From Aromatoleum sp. (GTDB lineage Bacteria; Pseudomonadota; Gammaproteobacteria; Burkholderiales; Casimicrobiaceae), in assembly GCA_010365205.1 (NCBI GenBank), contig JAAFGU010000050.1, forward strand, positions 1-10,613: DNA of 10,613 bases, written 5' to 3'. The notes beneath the pieces are model-generated. The model was not told the origin of the DNA, searched no databases, and saw nothing but the letters and a program-made list of their open reading frames with translations. Both the position numbers and the translations under genes were made by a program. This document shows positions 5,796 to 10,613 of this stretch, piece by piece. Position 1 is the stretch's first letter; each line of letters starts with the position of its first letter.

Positions 5796-6176
5796 ATGTC
5801 GCCCGCGGAATATGCCTTCGAGAAGCCATTGCATTGGGTCGGCTCGGCGAAGAAGGACTTGCTGATGTTCCCCGAGTCCGTCGTCGACTATTTTGGCTAC
5901 GCACTCGGCTTGGTGCAGCAAGGCGGGTTCCCTCCGGCGTCCAAACCGTGGAAAGGCGAAGGTCCCGGCGTCTTCGAACTGGTGGAGGATTTCCGGGGCG
6001 GCGCGTACCGGGTTGCCTATACGGTGCGCTTCGAGGGGGCGAACTATGTGCTGCATTGCTATCAGAAGAAGTCGCCGTCCGGGATCCGCACTGGACGGAT
6101 CTCCGTGGAGTTGATTCGTGAGCGCCTGCGGGTTGCGCAGGCGGACTATAGGACGCGCTATGGGCAGAAGACGTGA
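5796..6176 (+). CDS. HigB/Gp49-like toxin (RelE superfamily mRNA interferase)
   Basis: A 126-aa protein of the phage-derived Gp49-like/HigB family, ribosome-dependent or free mRNA-cleaving toxins of the RelE fold. Recognisable blocks are KPLHWVGSAKKDLLMFPE (10-27), DYFGYALGLVQQGG (31-44), GPGVFELVEDFRGGAYRVAYTVRFEGANYVLHCYQKKS (57-93) and the C-terminal helix ELIRERLRVAQADYRTRYG. Basic residues suited to RNA contact occur in YRVAY and CYQKKS. The ATG at 5796 is the only start that keeps the first beta-strand; it sits 5 nt after the -10 box and lacks a Shine-Dalgarno, so leaderless translation is possible. The toxin comes before the antitoxin, as is usual for hig loci. The sequence appears full length and intact. 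Confidence 0.87.
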   Translation: MSPAEYAFEKPLHWVGSAKKDLLMFPESVVDYFGYALGLVQQGGFPPASKPWKGEGPGVFELVEDFRGGAYRVAYTVRFEGANYVLHCYQKKSPSGIRTGRISVELIRERLRVAQADYRTRYGQKT

Positions 6177-6492
6177 GATGGTCGAAGTCGGAACGGGTGA
6201 CGTATTTGTCGACTTGGGGTACGCCGACGCTGGAGAGCGCCGGCTGCGCGTTCAACTCGCCGCGCGCCTCAACGAACTGATCGGGGCGCGTCGACTGACC
6301 CAGACGCGGGCCGCGACCATTTTTGGTGTATCGCAACCTCACGTCTCCGAGCTGAAGAACTACAAGCTCAGCCGATTCACGTCCGAGCGGCTGTTGCATT
6401 TCCTGACGTTGATGGACCACGACGTCGAGATTGTCATCCGCCCGAAGGCGAGAGGGCGTGCGGCCGGATCGGTTCGGGTGTCGGTGGCCTGA
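6160..6492 (+). CDS. HigA-like XRE antitoxin
   Basis: A 110-aa helix-turn-helix protein of the HTH_37 type that pairs with Gp49-like toxins. The family opening GTGDVFVDLGYADAGERRLRV is clear, followed by the HTH (ARRLTQTRAATIFGVSQPHVSELKNYKLSRF, about residues 43-73) and a short beta-like tail with DHDVEIVIRPK. It should neutralise the toxin and repress the operon at the palindrome at 5769-5790. The ATG at 6160 has an AGGA 6 nt upstream and overlaps the toxin end by 17 nt. The ATG at 6178, 1 nt after the toxin stop and preceded by AGAAG, is an equally plausible start (104 aa). A GTG at 6118 is less likely. Overlapping or abutting genes indicate coupled translation. Confidence 0.88.
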   Translation: MGRRREMVEVGTGDVFVDLGYADAGERRLRVQLAARLNELIGARRLTQTRAATIFGVSQPHVSELKNYKLSRFTSERLLHFLTLMDHDVEIVIRPKARGRAAGSVRVSVA

Positions 6493-6503
6493 GTTGGCCT
6501 GAC

Positions 6504-6533
6504 GAAAGCAGGGTCGAGCCTGCCCCATTCCTT
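6504..6533. repeat. GGGTC-type repeat downstream of the HigBA-like operon
   Basis: GAAAGCAGGGTCGA followed by GCCTGCCCCATTCCTT resembles the junction repeat at 4031-4063 (TAGGGTCGA...TGACCCCACCTTCC) and the arms of the inverted repeat at 8431-8514 (AAAGTAGGGTC). GCAGG/CCTGC gives it weak dyad symmetry. It begins 11 nt after the antitoxin stop. Confidence 0.45.
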
Positions 6534-6592
6534 CGGCCATTCGCGTTGCTCCGCGCCCAGCAGTAATTTCGTTGTCTGTCCCGGGGTTTTGC

Positions 6593-6627
6593 TCAACAGG
6601 CTGCGCGGGGCAACTTCCCCCTGTTGA
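6593..6627. repeat. nested hairpin between convergent genes
   Basis: TCAACAGG (6593-6600) pairs with CCTGTTGA (6620-6627), and inside it GGGG (6607-6610) can pair with CCCC (6617-6620, sharing one base with the outer arm). It lies between the convergent antitoxin and TetR genes. No T-run follows on either strand, so a role as terminator is possible but unproven; it could also be a remnant of a mobile element end. I see no gene in 6493-6699. Confidence 0.4.
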
Positions 6628-6699
6628 AAACAACGGCGGGAAAGCAGGTCTTCACCGCCACGTCTGCGTCATAGTGCAGGCGGCACGTCTTGGGGACCC

Positions 6700-7434
6700 T
6701 TACCGCGTTGCCCCCGAGGCAGCCGCGCGTCGCGGCTTCACGGGCGACCGCCTTCGGCAGCCGTTGAGGAACAGCTCGACCACCCCGCGTTCCCAGCGAT
6801 CCAGCTCCGCCTTCGTCATCGGAGTGCCAAGACCCAGCGCGCGCCCCTGCGGGACGCTCAACACCATCTGCAGAAACTGCTCCGCGGCGAAAAGCGGATC
6901 GTCGAGCGTCAGATGTCCTGCGCGAGTCTCGCGCGCGAGGAGACCGGCGATGAGCGTGATCGCTTCCCTGGTCGAGCCCTCGGTGGCCACGGCGGCAGCG
7001 AGTTTGGGAAAGCGCGCGGATTCGCCGACGATCAGGCGGTGCAGCGCAAGCGCCTGGGGAGTGAGCGCGGCGTGCAGGATGATGCCGGCGAGCCGTTGCA
7101 GGATGTCTTGCAGGTCCGCGCCGGCGAGCAACGGCATGGCGGCGGGTGGCCGCAGGCCCTCGATAATCCGGTGGAGGACGGCGCCGAACAGCGCCGCCTT
7201 GTCCTCGAAGCGGTGATAGAAGGTCCGCTTCGAAACATGCGCGCGTTGCGCGACGGCGTCGATGCTGGTCGCGCCGTAGCCGCGCGCGAAGAACAGCTCG
7301 GTTGCGACATCCAGGATGCGATCGCGCAGCTTCGCGGCTTCCTGAAGCGACGGGCGGCCGCCGCGGCGGCGGACCGCTGCGGCGGACTTGTGCCTGGGCT
7401 CGAGGGCCGCTTTGCGCTTGACCGCGGCCGGCAC
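6700..7434 (-). CDS. TetR/AcrR-family transcriptional regulator
   Basis: A 244-aa one-component repressor-type protein. A basic, disordered N-terminal tail of about 30 residues (RRRGGRPSLQ) precedes the TetR DNA-binding domain at residues 37-91: RDRILDVATELFFARGYGAT, SIDAVAQRAHVSKRTFYHRF and KAALFGAVL. The C-terminal helical half (PPAAMPLLAG onwards; SARFPKL, FAAEQFLQM) resembles the AcrR-type ligand/dimer domain. The start is GTG at 7434; no ATG exists before the HTH. It begins 17 nt after the stop of the upstream gene on the same strand, so it is probably cotranscribed with the Pro/Tyr-rich protein gene. Its ligand and targets cannot be read from the sequence, and no clear operator is visible nearby. 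Confidence 0.9.
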   Translation of the reverse strand: MPAAVKRKAALEPRHKSAAAVRRRGGRPSLQEAAKLRDRILDVATELFFARGYGATSIDAVAQRAHVSKRTFYHRFEDKAALFGAVLHRIIEGLRPPAAMPLLAGADLQDILQRLAGIILHAALTPQALALHRLIVGESARFPKLAAAVATEGSTREAITLIAGLLARETRAGHLTLDDPLFAAEQFLQMVLSVPQGRALGLGTPMTKAELDRWERGVVELFLNGCRRRSPVKPRRAAASGATR

Positions 7435-7451
7435 GTTATGCGCCGACGGGC

Positions 7452-8300
7452 CTAGCGCGTGGCGTAGTCGTTGGGGCGGCCGTAACGCGAGTCGTAGCTG
7501 CCGTTGTAGTTGCCACGGTAGTTACCATCGGGCGGTCCGTACGCTGCCGGACGGGGCGCGTAGTAACCGGGGTTCGACGCGTAGCGGTTACTGTCGGAGC
7601 CATACATACCTTGAGGCGGCGCGTTGTTACCGGAGTGCCCGGCGTATCCACCGTTCTGCGGTCCGGTCGCGGCCGGTGCCGGCGTGTAGCGACCGGGATT
7701 CGGCGCGTAGTTCGCGTTGGGCGACCCGTACGGTGCGGGACGGGGCGCGTAGTGGCCGCCGTTCGGTGGAAAATGACCGGGTGGGTAGTAACCGGCATTT
7801 GGCGCGTAGGCGGTGTGCCCGCGATAGCCGCCGTAGAAAGCGGGACGCGGCGCATAGTAACGCGCCGGCGGCGCGTAGTAGTACGGCGCCACGGGCGGCG
7901 AACCGTAATACGCAACCGCGGGGGCAGCGTAATAGGCTGGCGGCGCCGCTACCGTCGGCGGCCCATAACCTTCCGCCGGAGCGTAATTGTCTTGCGCGAG
8001 GGGCGCTGCGCCATAGTCGGCGGGCGGAGCGTAGCCGGATGCCGGCGGGTAGTAGGCCGGCGCGGGCGGAGCGTAGGGTGGGTAGTAGCCCGGCGCGCGC
8101 GCAGCGGCATCGATGATCGCCAACGGCAACGTCAGGATCGCGGCGGCTGTGCCGACCACGGCGGCGGCGAGTCCGACGATGGGGTAGAACGGATTGCCGT
8201 AATAGTGTCGGCCGCCCCCGTTCGCGACCGCCGACGAAACGGGCGCGGACGCAAGAACCACCGCCAGCACGCCTACCGCTGCCGCTTTGAATTTGGTCAT
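7452..8300 (-). CDS. secreted/membrane Pro-Tyr-Gly-Ala-rich low-complexity protein
   Basis: A 282-aa protein of unknown function. It begins with a classical signal peptide (MTKFK, hydrophobic core, likely cleavage after SAVA near residue 27), then a second hydrophobic segment (about 38-62, PIVGLAAAVVGTAAAILTLP). From about residue 66 to the end it is a disordered tail dominated by Tyr, Pro, Gly, Ala and later Asn. Degenerate repeat units recur, notably YAPRPAxYG three times (HYAPRPAPYG, YYAPRPAFYG, YYAPRPAAYG) and N-P/A-G-x-Y. The start ATG at 8300 is chosen over the frame's open upstream part because AAGGAG at 8308-8313 precedes it by 7 nt and the signal peptide begins there. Proteins with such YxPP tails are common but uncharacterised in Burkholderiales-type genomes. 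An envelope or surface role is inference. Confidence 0.8.
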   Translation of the reverse strand: MTKFKAAAVGVLAVVLASAPVSSAVANGGGRHYYGNPFYPIVGLAAAVVGTAAAILTLPLAIIDAAARAPGYYPPYAPPAPAYYPPASGYAPPADYGAAPLAQDNYAPAEGYGPPTVAAPPAYYAAPAVAYYGSPPVAPYYYAPPARYYAPRPAFYGGYRGHTAYAPNAGYYPPGHFPPNGGHYAPRPAPYGSPNANYAPNPGRYTPAPAATGPQNGGYAGHSGNNAPPQGMYGSDSNRYASNPGYYAPRPAAYGPPDGNYRGNYNGSYDSRYGRPNDYATR

Positions 8301-8430
8301 GGCCTGGCTCCTTTGGGTGGATCGCAACTCACATGCGCGCATATGCCGCACAAGCGCGGCCACATCGTATATCCGACCGCCAACAGCTTAGCACCGCGAA
8401 TAACGCAACGCAACCGTACCGTTCCACGAG

Positions 8431-8514
8431 AAAGTAGGGTCAGACTCGACTTTTCGATCGCGGACGACGGCGTCAGCACTTACGATCCCGAAAAGTCGAG
8501 TCTGACCCTACTTT
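8431..8514. repeat. 84-bp element with perfect 26-bp inverted repeats
   Basis: The arms at 8431-8456 and 8489-8514 are exact reverse complements (core AGTAGGGTCAGACTCGACTT), separated by a 32-bp spacer whose edges (GATCG/CGATC) nearly continue the stem. CCCTACTTTT occurs twice in tandem at 8506-8525. It resembles a REP-like palindrome or a miniature inverted-repeat element; comparable GGGTCAGA-type sequences accompany RAYT transposases in some Proteobacteria, from general knowledge. No transposase is encoded here. It could also work as a bidirectional terminator. Confidence 0.8.
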
Positions 8515-8517
8515 TCC

Positions 8518-8844
8518 CTACTTTTCACAGCCCTCGCCCGTGGTACCGAACTCGATCGGCGTCTTCGAGTAGAAGAGCTTGATTTTTTCCCCGTTCAATT
8601 TCGCAAATAGCCGATCGGCTTCCTCGGCGGTCACCGCCATGACGACTTCCAGCGGCTGGTCGGCGAGTTCGATGAAATGCACGGAATGGATGCGCCGGTG
8701 GTGGCCATAGCCTTCGGCAGCGGACAGCAGCGTCGCCCCGCCGATGCCCATCGCACGCGCCTCCTCCACCAGCCAATGCGCGAGCGACTTGCCGTGATGC
8801 CGGCGATCTTGCTGCGTGAAGAACGTCAACTGAAAGCCGTCCAT
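8518..8844 (-). CDS. DUF190 family protein (PII-like fold)
   Basis: A 108-aa cytosolic protein matching DUF190: GFQLTFFTQQDRRHHGKSLAHWLVEEARAMGIGGATLLSAAEGYGHHRRIHSVHF, ELADQPLEVVMAVTAEEADRLF and KTPIEFGTTGEG are the family blocks. The fold is ferredoxin-like, related to PII signalling proteins; members are often found beside fluoride exporter genes (crcB), but none is seen here, and the function remains unknown. The ATG at 8844 follows a strong GGGAGGA (8849-8855) by 4 nt; the open frame upstream to 8958 is not family-like. The last residues and the TAG stop (8518-8520) lie in the tandem CCCTACTTTT motif of the inverted-repeat element, so the C-terminal tip may have been replaced by the repeat. 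Confidence 0.88.
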   Translation of the reverse strand: MDGFQLTFFTQQDRRHHGKSLAHWLVEEARAMGIGGATLLSAAEGYGHHRRIHSVHFIELADQPLEVVMAVTAEEADRLFAKLNGEKIKLFYSKTPIEFGTTGEGCEK

Positions 8845-8911
8845 CGGGTCCTCCCGCTCCATCGCGTTCCGTCGACCCGCGCAAACGGGGCATCGCGCGC
8901 GAGGCCGCCAA

Positions 8912-8940
8912 TTCCCAATCCCATTGCCTGAACATATTAT
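8912..8940 (+). promoter_or_regulatory. candidate promoter of the EamA fragment
   Basis: TTCCCA (8912-8917) and TATTAT (8935-8940) are spaced by 17 bp, matching the sigma70 consensus at 4/6 and 5/6 positions. Transcription would begin about 30 nt before the ATG at 8978. Confidence 0.35.
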
Positions 8941-8977
8941 CGGCCCGCCATCGACCACAAAACAACCGAAGACCGAA

Positions 8978-9274
8978 ATGGCGATCGCCGATACTCATGC
9001 GTGGTTCACATGGGCCGTGCTTTCGGCCTGCTTCGCGGCGCCGACCGCGATCTTCGCCAAGATCGGACTCGAGGGCATCGATTCGGATTTTACGACGCTG
9101 CTGCGCACCGAGATTATCCTGGTCGTGCTCGCGGGGTTCGTTGCCGATGCGTGGAAGTGGAGCAATCCGACCGGGCTGCGTCCGAAGACCGCGCTGTTTC
9201 TGGTTCTGTCAGGACTCGCCGCCGGCGCAGCGAGCCGGTCGCGCGTTTACCCAATCATCGACCTTGATCGGTGA
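8978..9274 (+). pseudogene. truncated EamA/DMT-family transporter
   Basis: A 98-aa remnant of a short EamA-type (drug/metabolite transporter superfamily) membrane protein. Residues 8-28 (AWFTWAVLSACFAAPTAIFAKIGL), 41-57 (LLRTEIILVVLAGFVAD) and 71-84 (TALFLVLSGLAAGAAS) are the family's first three membrane helices. Members normally continue with W-x-C-Y-F-R-A-L and a S-R-V-x-P-I-D-K-L-S segment, about 140 aa in all. Here GAAS is followed directly by RSRVYPIIDLDR and a stop, as if about 13 codons were lost and the later segment scrambled; the S-R-V-x-P-I resemblance may be a trace of it. The ATG at 8978 is chosen because family similarity begins there. A GAAG lies 8 nt upstream, a weak ribosome site. 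Probably non-functional. Confidence 0.7.
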
Positions 9275-9335
9275 TTCGGCACGAACCGACCGGGCCGGAA
9301 ATCGGCAGCGTCGCAAGACTGCTTGCTCCACCGCG

Positions 9336-9827
9336 CTACTGCGCCGGCGGCGCTTTTTCTTCGCGCCGGACCGGCGGAAAGAACACGCGCTTCCAGAGAT
9401 ACATCGCGGCGAGCGCGCAGAGAACCGCGCCGAGTCCGAACGCGGCGCGGCCGATCCAGTCCCCGCCGCCTCCCGCGAGACTGAGGCCGCCGCCCGAGCC
9501 GCTCGAGCTGAAATGTCGCTCGCCCGGAGCGAAACCGATCCAGCCGAAGACCGCGACGAAGCCGGTGACGATCAGCGCACCGACCAGATCGTGCCCGCGC
9601 GACGGCTCCGAACGCATGCCGACCGCGATGCCGGCGAAGACGAAGATCGCGCCGATGACGCCGATGATCCAGTGCGGCACGCCCGGTGCGGGCGCGATGT
9701 CGATCCAACGCAGCCCGCCGCCGACGAACACGCTGCCGCCGGCAATGAACGCGATGGCGAGCAGCCTCCGCTGGCGCGGCGGGAGATCACCTAACGGGCG
9801 AGGCTTGTCACCGTCGGTACCGCTCAT
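9336..9827 (-). CDS. hypothetical four-helix inner-membrane protein
   Basis: A 163-aa protein that I do not recognise. After a charged N-terminus (DKPRPLGDLPPRQRR) there are four hydrophobic segments at about residues 23-42, 53-71, 81-100 and 125-145. A Ser/Gly-rich loop with SSSGSGGGLSLAGGGG lies between the third and fourth (107-122), and the tail is basic and Pro-rich. The ATG at 9827 overlaps the stop of the upstream acyl-CoA synthetase remnant as ATGA (9827-9824), so translation is probably coupled; AGAAGA lies just upstream. It ends near the end of the opposing EamA remnant. The function is unknown; the helix pattern only says integral membrane protein. Confidence 0.75.
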   Translation of the reverse strand: MSGTDGDKPRPLGDLPPRQRRLLAIAFIAGGSVFVGGGLRWIDIAPAPGVPHWIIGVIGAIFVFAGIAVGMRSEPSRGHDLVGALIVTGFVAVFGWIGFAPGERHFSSSGSGGGLSLAGGGGDWIGRAAFGLGAVLCALAAMYLWKRVFFPPVRREEKAPPAQ

Positions 9828-10111
9828 ATCTTCTGCGCCCGTCCTTCCCAGAACGGCGCGCGCATGGCTCGCTTCAGCGTCTTGCCTGCCGCATTGCGGG
9901 GGAACTCATCCATCACGATGACGCGCTCGACGCGCTGATATTTGGCGGCGACCCGTGCATTGATCCAGTCCTTCAGCTCGTCGGCGCCCACGCAGTCCTT
10001 CTCGCGCAGCACGACGGCGACCACCACCGCGGTGTGGCGCGGCCGGTAGCGCGCGTGACGTGCGGGCAGAGAGCCCAGCACGAGACTGTTGACGGCGATC
10101 GGCGATTCCAT
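9824..10111 (-). pseudogene. acyl-CoA synthetase (AMP-binding) with most of the enzyme deleted
   Basis: A 95-aa frame that joins the two ends of an adenylate-forming ligase. Residues 1-30 (SLVLGSLPARHARYRPRHTAVV) look like the N-terminus of an acyl-CoA synthetase, while residues 31-95 are the end of the C-terminal domain (VVLREKDCVGADELKDWINARVAAKYQRVERV, then EFPRNAAGKTLKRAMR with the catalytic Lys, probably K77). Family members are about 500-550 aa, so roughly 420-450 residues, including the whole ATP-binding core, are absent while the frame is kept. The junction lies in a GTG/GTC-rich run coding AVVVAVV, suitable for a short-homology deletion. The ATG at 10111 keeps an excellent Shine-Dalgarno (GGAGG, 10116-10120) and the stop overlaps the next gene's start. 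It cannot be a working ligase; the remaining peptide may only support translation of its neighbour. Confidence 0.75.
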
Positions 10112-10121
10112 GGCCCCTCCG

Positions 10122-10177
10122 GTTGACGATTGCCCGTTGTCCGTTGCCAGCACTCAGTTGCCAGCACTCAGTTGCCT
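10122..10177. repeat. heptanucleotide-phased degenerate tandem repeat
   Basis: Eight consecutive 7-mers can be read: GTTGACG, ATTGCCC, GTTGTCC, GTTGCCA, GCACTCA, GTTGCCA, GCACTCA, GTTGCCT. The last five contain a perfect 14-bp tandem repeat (10143-10156 and 10157-10170) plus 6 bp of a third unit. It fills most of the 64-bp gap between the MidA-family gene and the acyl-CoA synthetase remnant, and its end overlaps the MidA stop codon. Confidence 0.75.
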
Positions 10178-10613
10178 ATAGGCGATCGCTGCGATCGGCG
10201 AGCGAAAATCCGGGCCACGCGATGTCATCCGATTTCGCCAGCGCCAGCACCTTGAACAGCTCCCCCATTTCGGCCGGCGAAAGCAGCCGTTGCACGCCCG
10301 CCGCCGCCTTGATGTACGCGGTCGATTCCGGCGCGCCCGTCGCCGCGAGCGCCTCGAGAATCCCGCAACTCATCAGGAACGGCGCCTGCGCGGCGAAGCC
10401 GGCGACCGTCAGCCCCGCCCGCTCGCCCGCAGCGGCGATGGCCGTGAAATCGACGTGCGCGGTGATGTCGGTGAGGCCCGGCCACGCGAACGGGTCGTCG
10501 TGCGCCCGATGCCGATAGTGGCACATCAGCGTTCCCTCGCTGCGTTGCGGATGGTAGTACTCCCTCGCGGGAAAGCCGTAATCGATGAACAACGCGGCGC
10601 CGGCGCGCAAGCG
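10176..10613 (-). CDS. MidA-family SAM-dependent methyltransferase (5' partial)
   Basis: The C-terminal 145 residues of a MidA/NDUFAF7-type (DUF185) class I methyltransferase; the start lies beyond the right edge, and the TTG at 10610 is an internal Leu codon. Family blocks are GAALFIDYGFPAREYYHPQRSEGTLMCHYRHRAHDDPF, then PGLTDITAHVDFTAIAAAGERAGL and the Q-x-x-FL motif in AAQAPFLMSCGIL. The mitochondrial relative methylates an arginine of a complex I subunit during assembly; the bacterial role is less clear. Complete members are about 380-400 aa, so roughly 60% is missing by position only. It is followed on the same strand by the ligase remnant and membrane protein, presumably one transcription unit. 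The stop TAG (10176-10178) overlaps the heptamer repeat. Confidence 0.93.
   Translation of the reverse strand, partial: RLRAGAALFIDYGFPAREYYHPQRSEGTLMCHYRHRAHDDPFAWPGLTDITAHVDFTAIAAAGERAGLTVAGFAAQAPFLMSCGILEALAATGAPESTAYIKAAAGVQRLLSPAEMGELFKVLALAKSDDIAWPGFSLADRSDRL

Noticed and set aside
7452..8363. Tandem repeats in the Pro/Tyr-rich gene considered as a CRISPR or noncoding array.
   Set aside because: Repeats are degenerate, without constant spacer length, and are explained by the coding of YAPRPA-type peptide units.
7611..8582. Open frame of 323 codons on the + strand across the Pro/Tyr-rich gene.
   Set aside because: Val/Arg-rich repetitive shadow of the opposite-strand repeats; the - strand gene has a signal peptide and a strong ribosome-binding site.
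8997..9794. Open frame of 265 codons on the + strand over the EamA remnant and membrane-protein gene.
   Set aside because: Low-complexity Arg/Ala/Asp translation in a different frame from both recognisable proteins.

Overview
The window is GC-rich, densely packed bacterial DNA. Its gene types (LivF-type ABC ATPase, BKACE, MidA-family methyltransferase, DUF190, Pro/Tyr-rich secreted protein) fit a Pseudomonadota genome, most likely a betaproteobacterium. That placement is inference from protein style; there is no rRNA or other marker.

Left part (1-2331, + strand) is a compact catabolic operon: the end of a branched-chain amino acid-type ABC transporter ATPase, a 3-hydroxyacyl-CoA dehydrogenase/lambda-crystallin-like enzyme, and a beta-keto acid cleavage enzyme (BKACE, DUF849). 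Together they suggest uptake of a beta-hydroxy acid, oxidation to the beta-keto acid, and acetyl-CoA-dependent cleavage.

The operon ends at an accessory island (about 2335-4061). It holds an XRE antitoxin and AbiEii-type nucleotidyltransferase toxin on the - strand, and divergently a small protein joining a SeqA-N-like segment to a RAMA-like domain (a predicted reader of modified DNA). Each arm has a readable promoter overlapped by a palindrome. The island is bracketed by the intact BKACE gene and a decayed, 5'-truncated BKACE copy (4063-4586, about 90% identical over its 3' part).

Middle part (4703-6492): an alpha/beta hydrolase with an N-terminal membrane anchor (-), then a second toxin-antitoxin operon (+) of HigB/Gp49-like toxin and XRE antitoxin, with a near-perfect 22-bp palindrome over its -10 box just before the toxin ATG.

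Right part (6700-10613): a TetR regulator and a secreted or membrane Pro/Tyr/Gly-rich low-complexity protein in one - strand operon; a long inverted repeat that supplies the stop codon of a DUF190 gene; a truncated EamA transporter (+); and a - strand set running from the window edge leftwards: MidA-family methyltransferase (partial), an acyl-CoA synthetase reduced to its two ends, and a four-helix membrane protein.

Two recurring themes stand out. Related GGGTC-type repeat sequences lie at several module boundaries (4031, 4668, 6504, 8431). Three genes are shortened: the BKACE copy and the acyl-CoA synthetase by internal deletion, and the EamA gene at its 3' end. This may mean active remodelling or, less interestingly, assembly error. 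No rRNA, tRNA, CRISPR array, integrase or transposase is visible. No gene-free stretch exceeds 300 bases; the longest are 5534-5795 (262 bp, promoter elements only), 8301-8517 (217 bp, long inverted repeat) and 6493-6699 (207 bp, repeat and hairpin).
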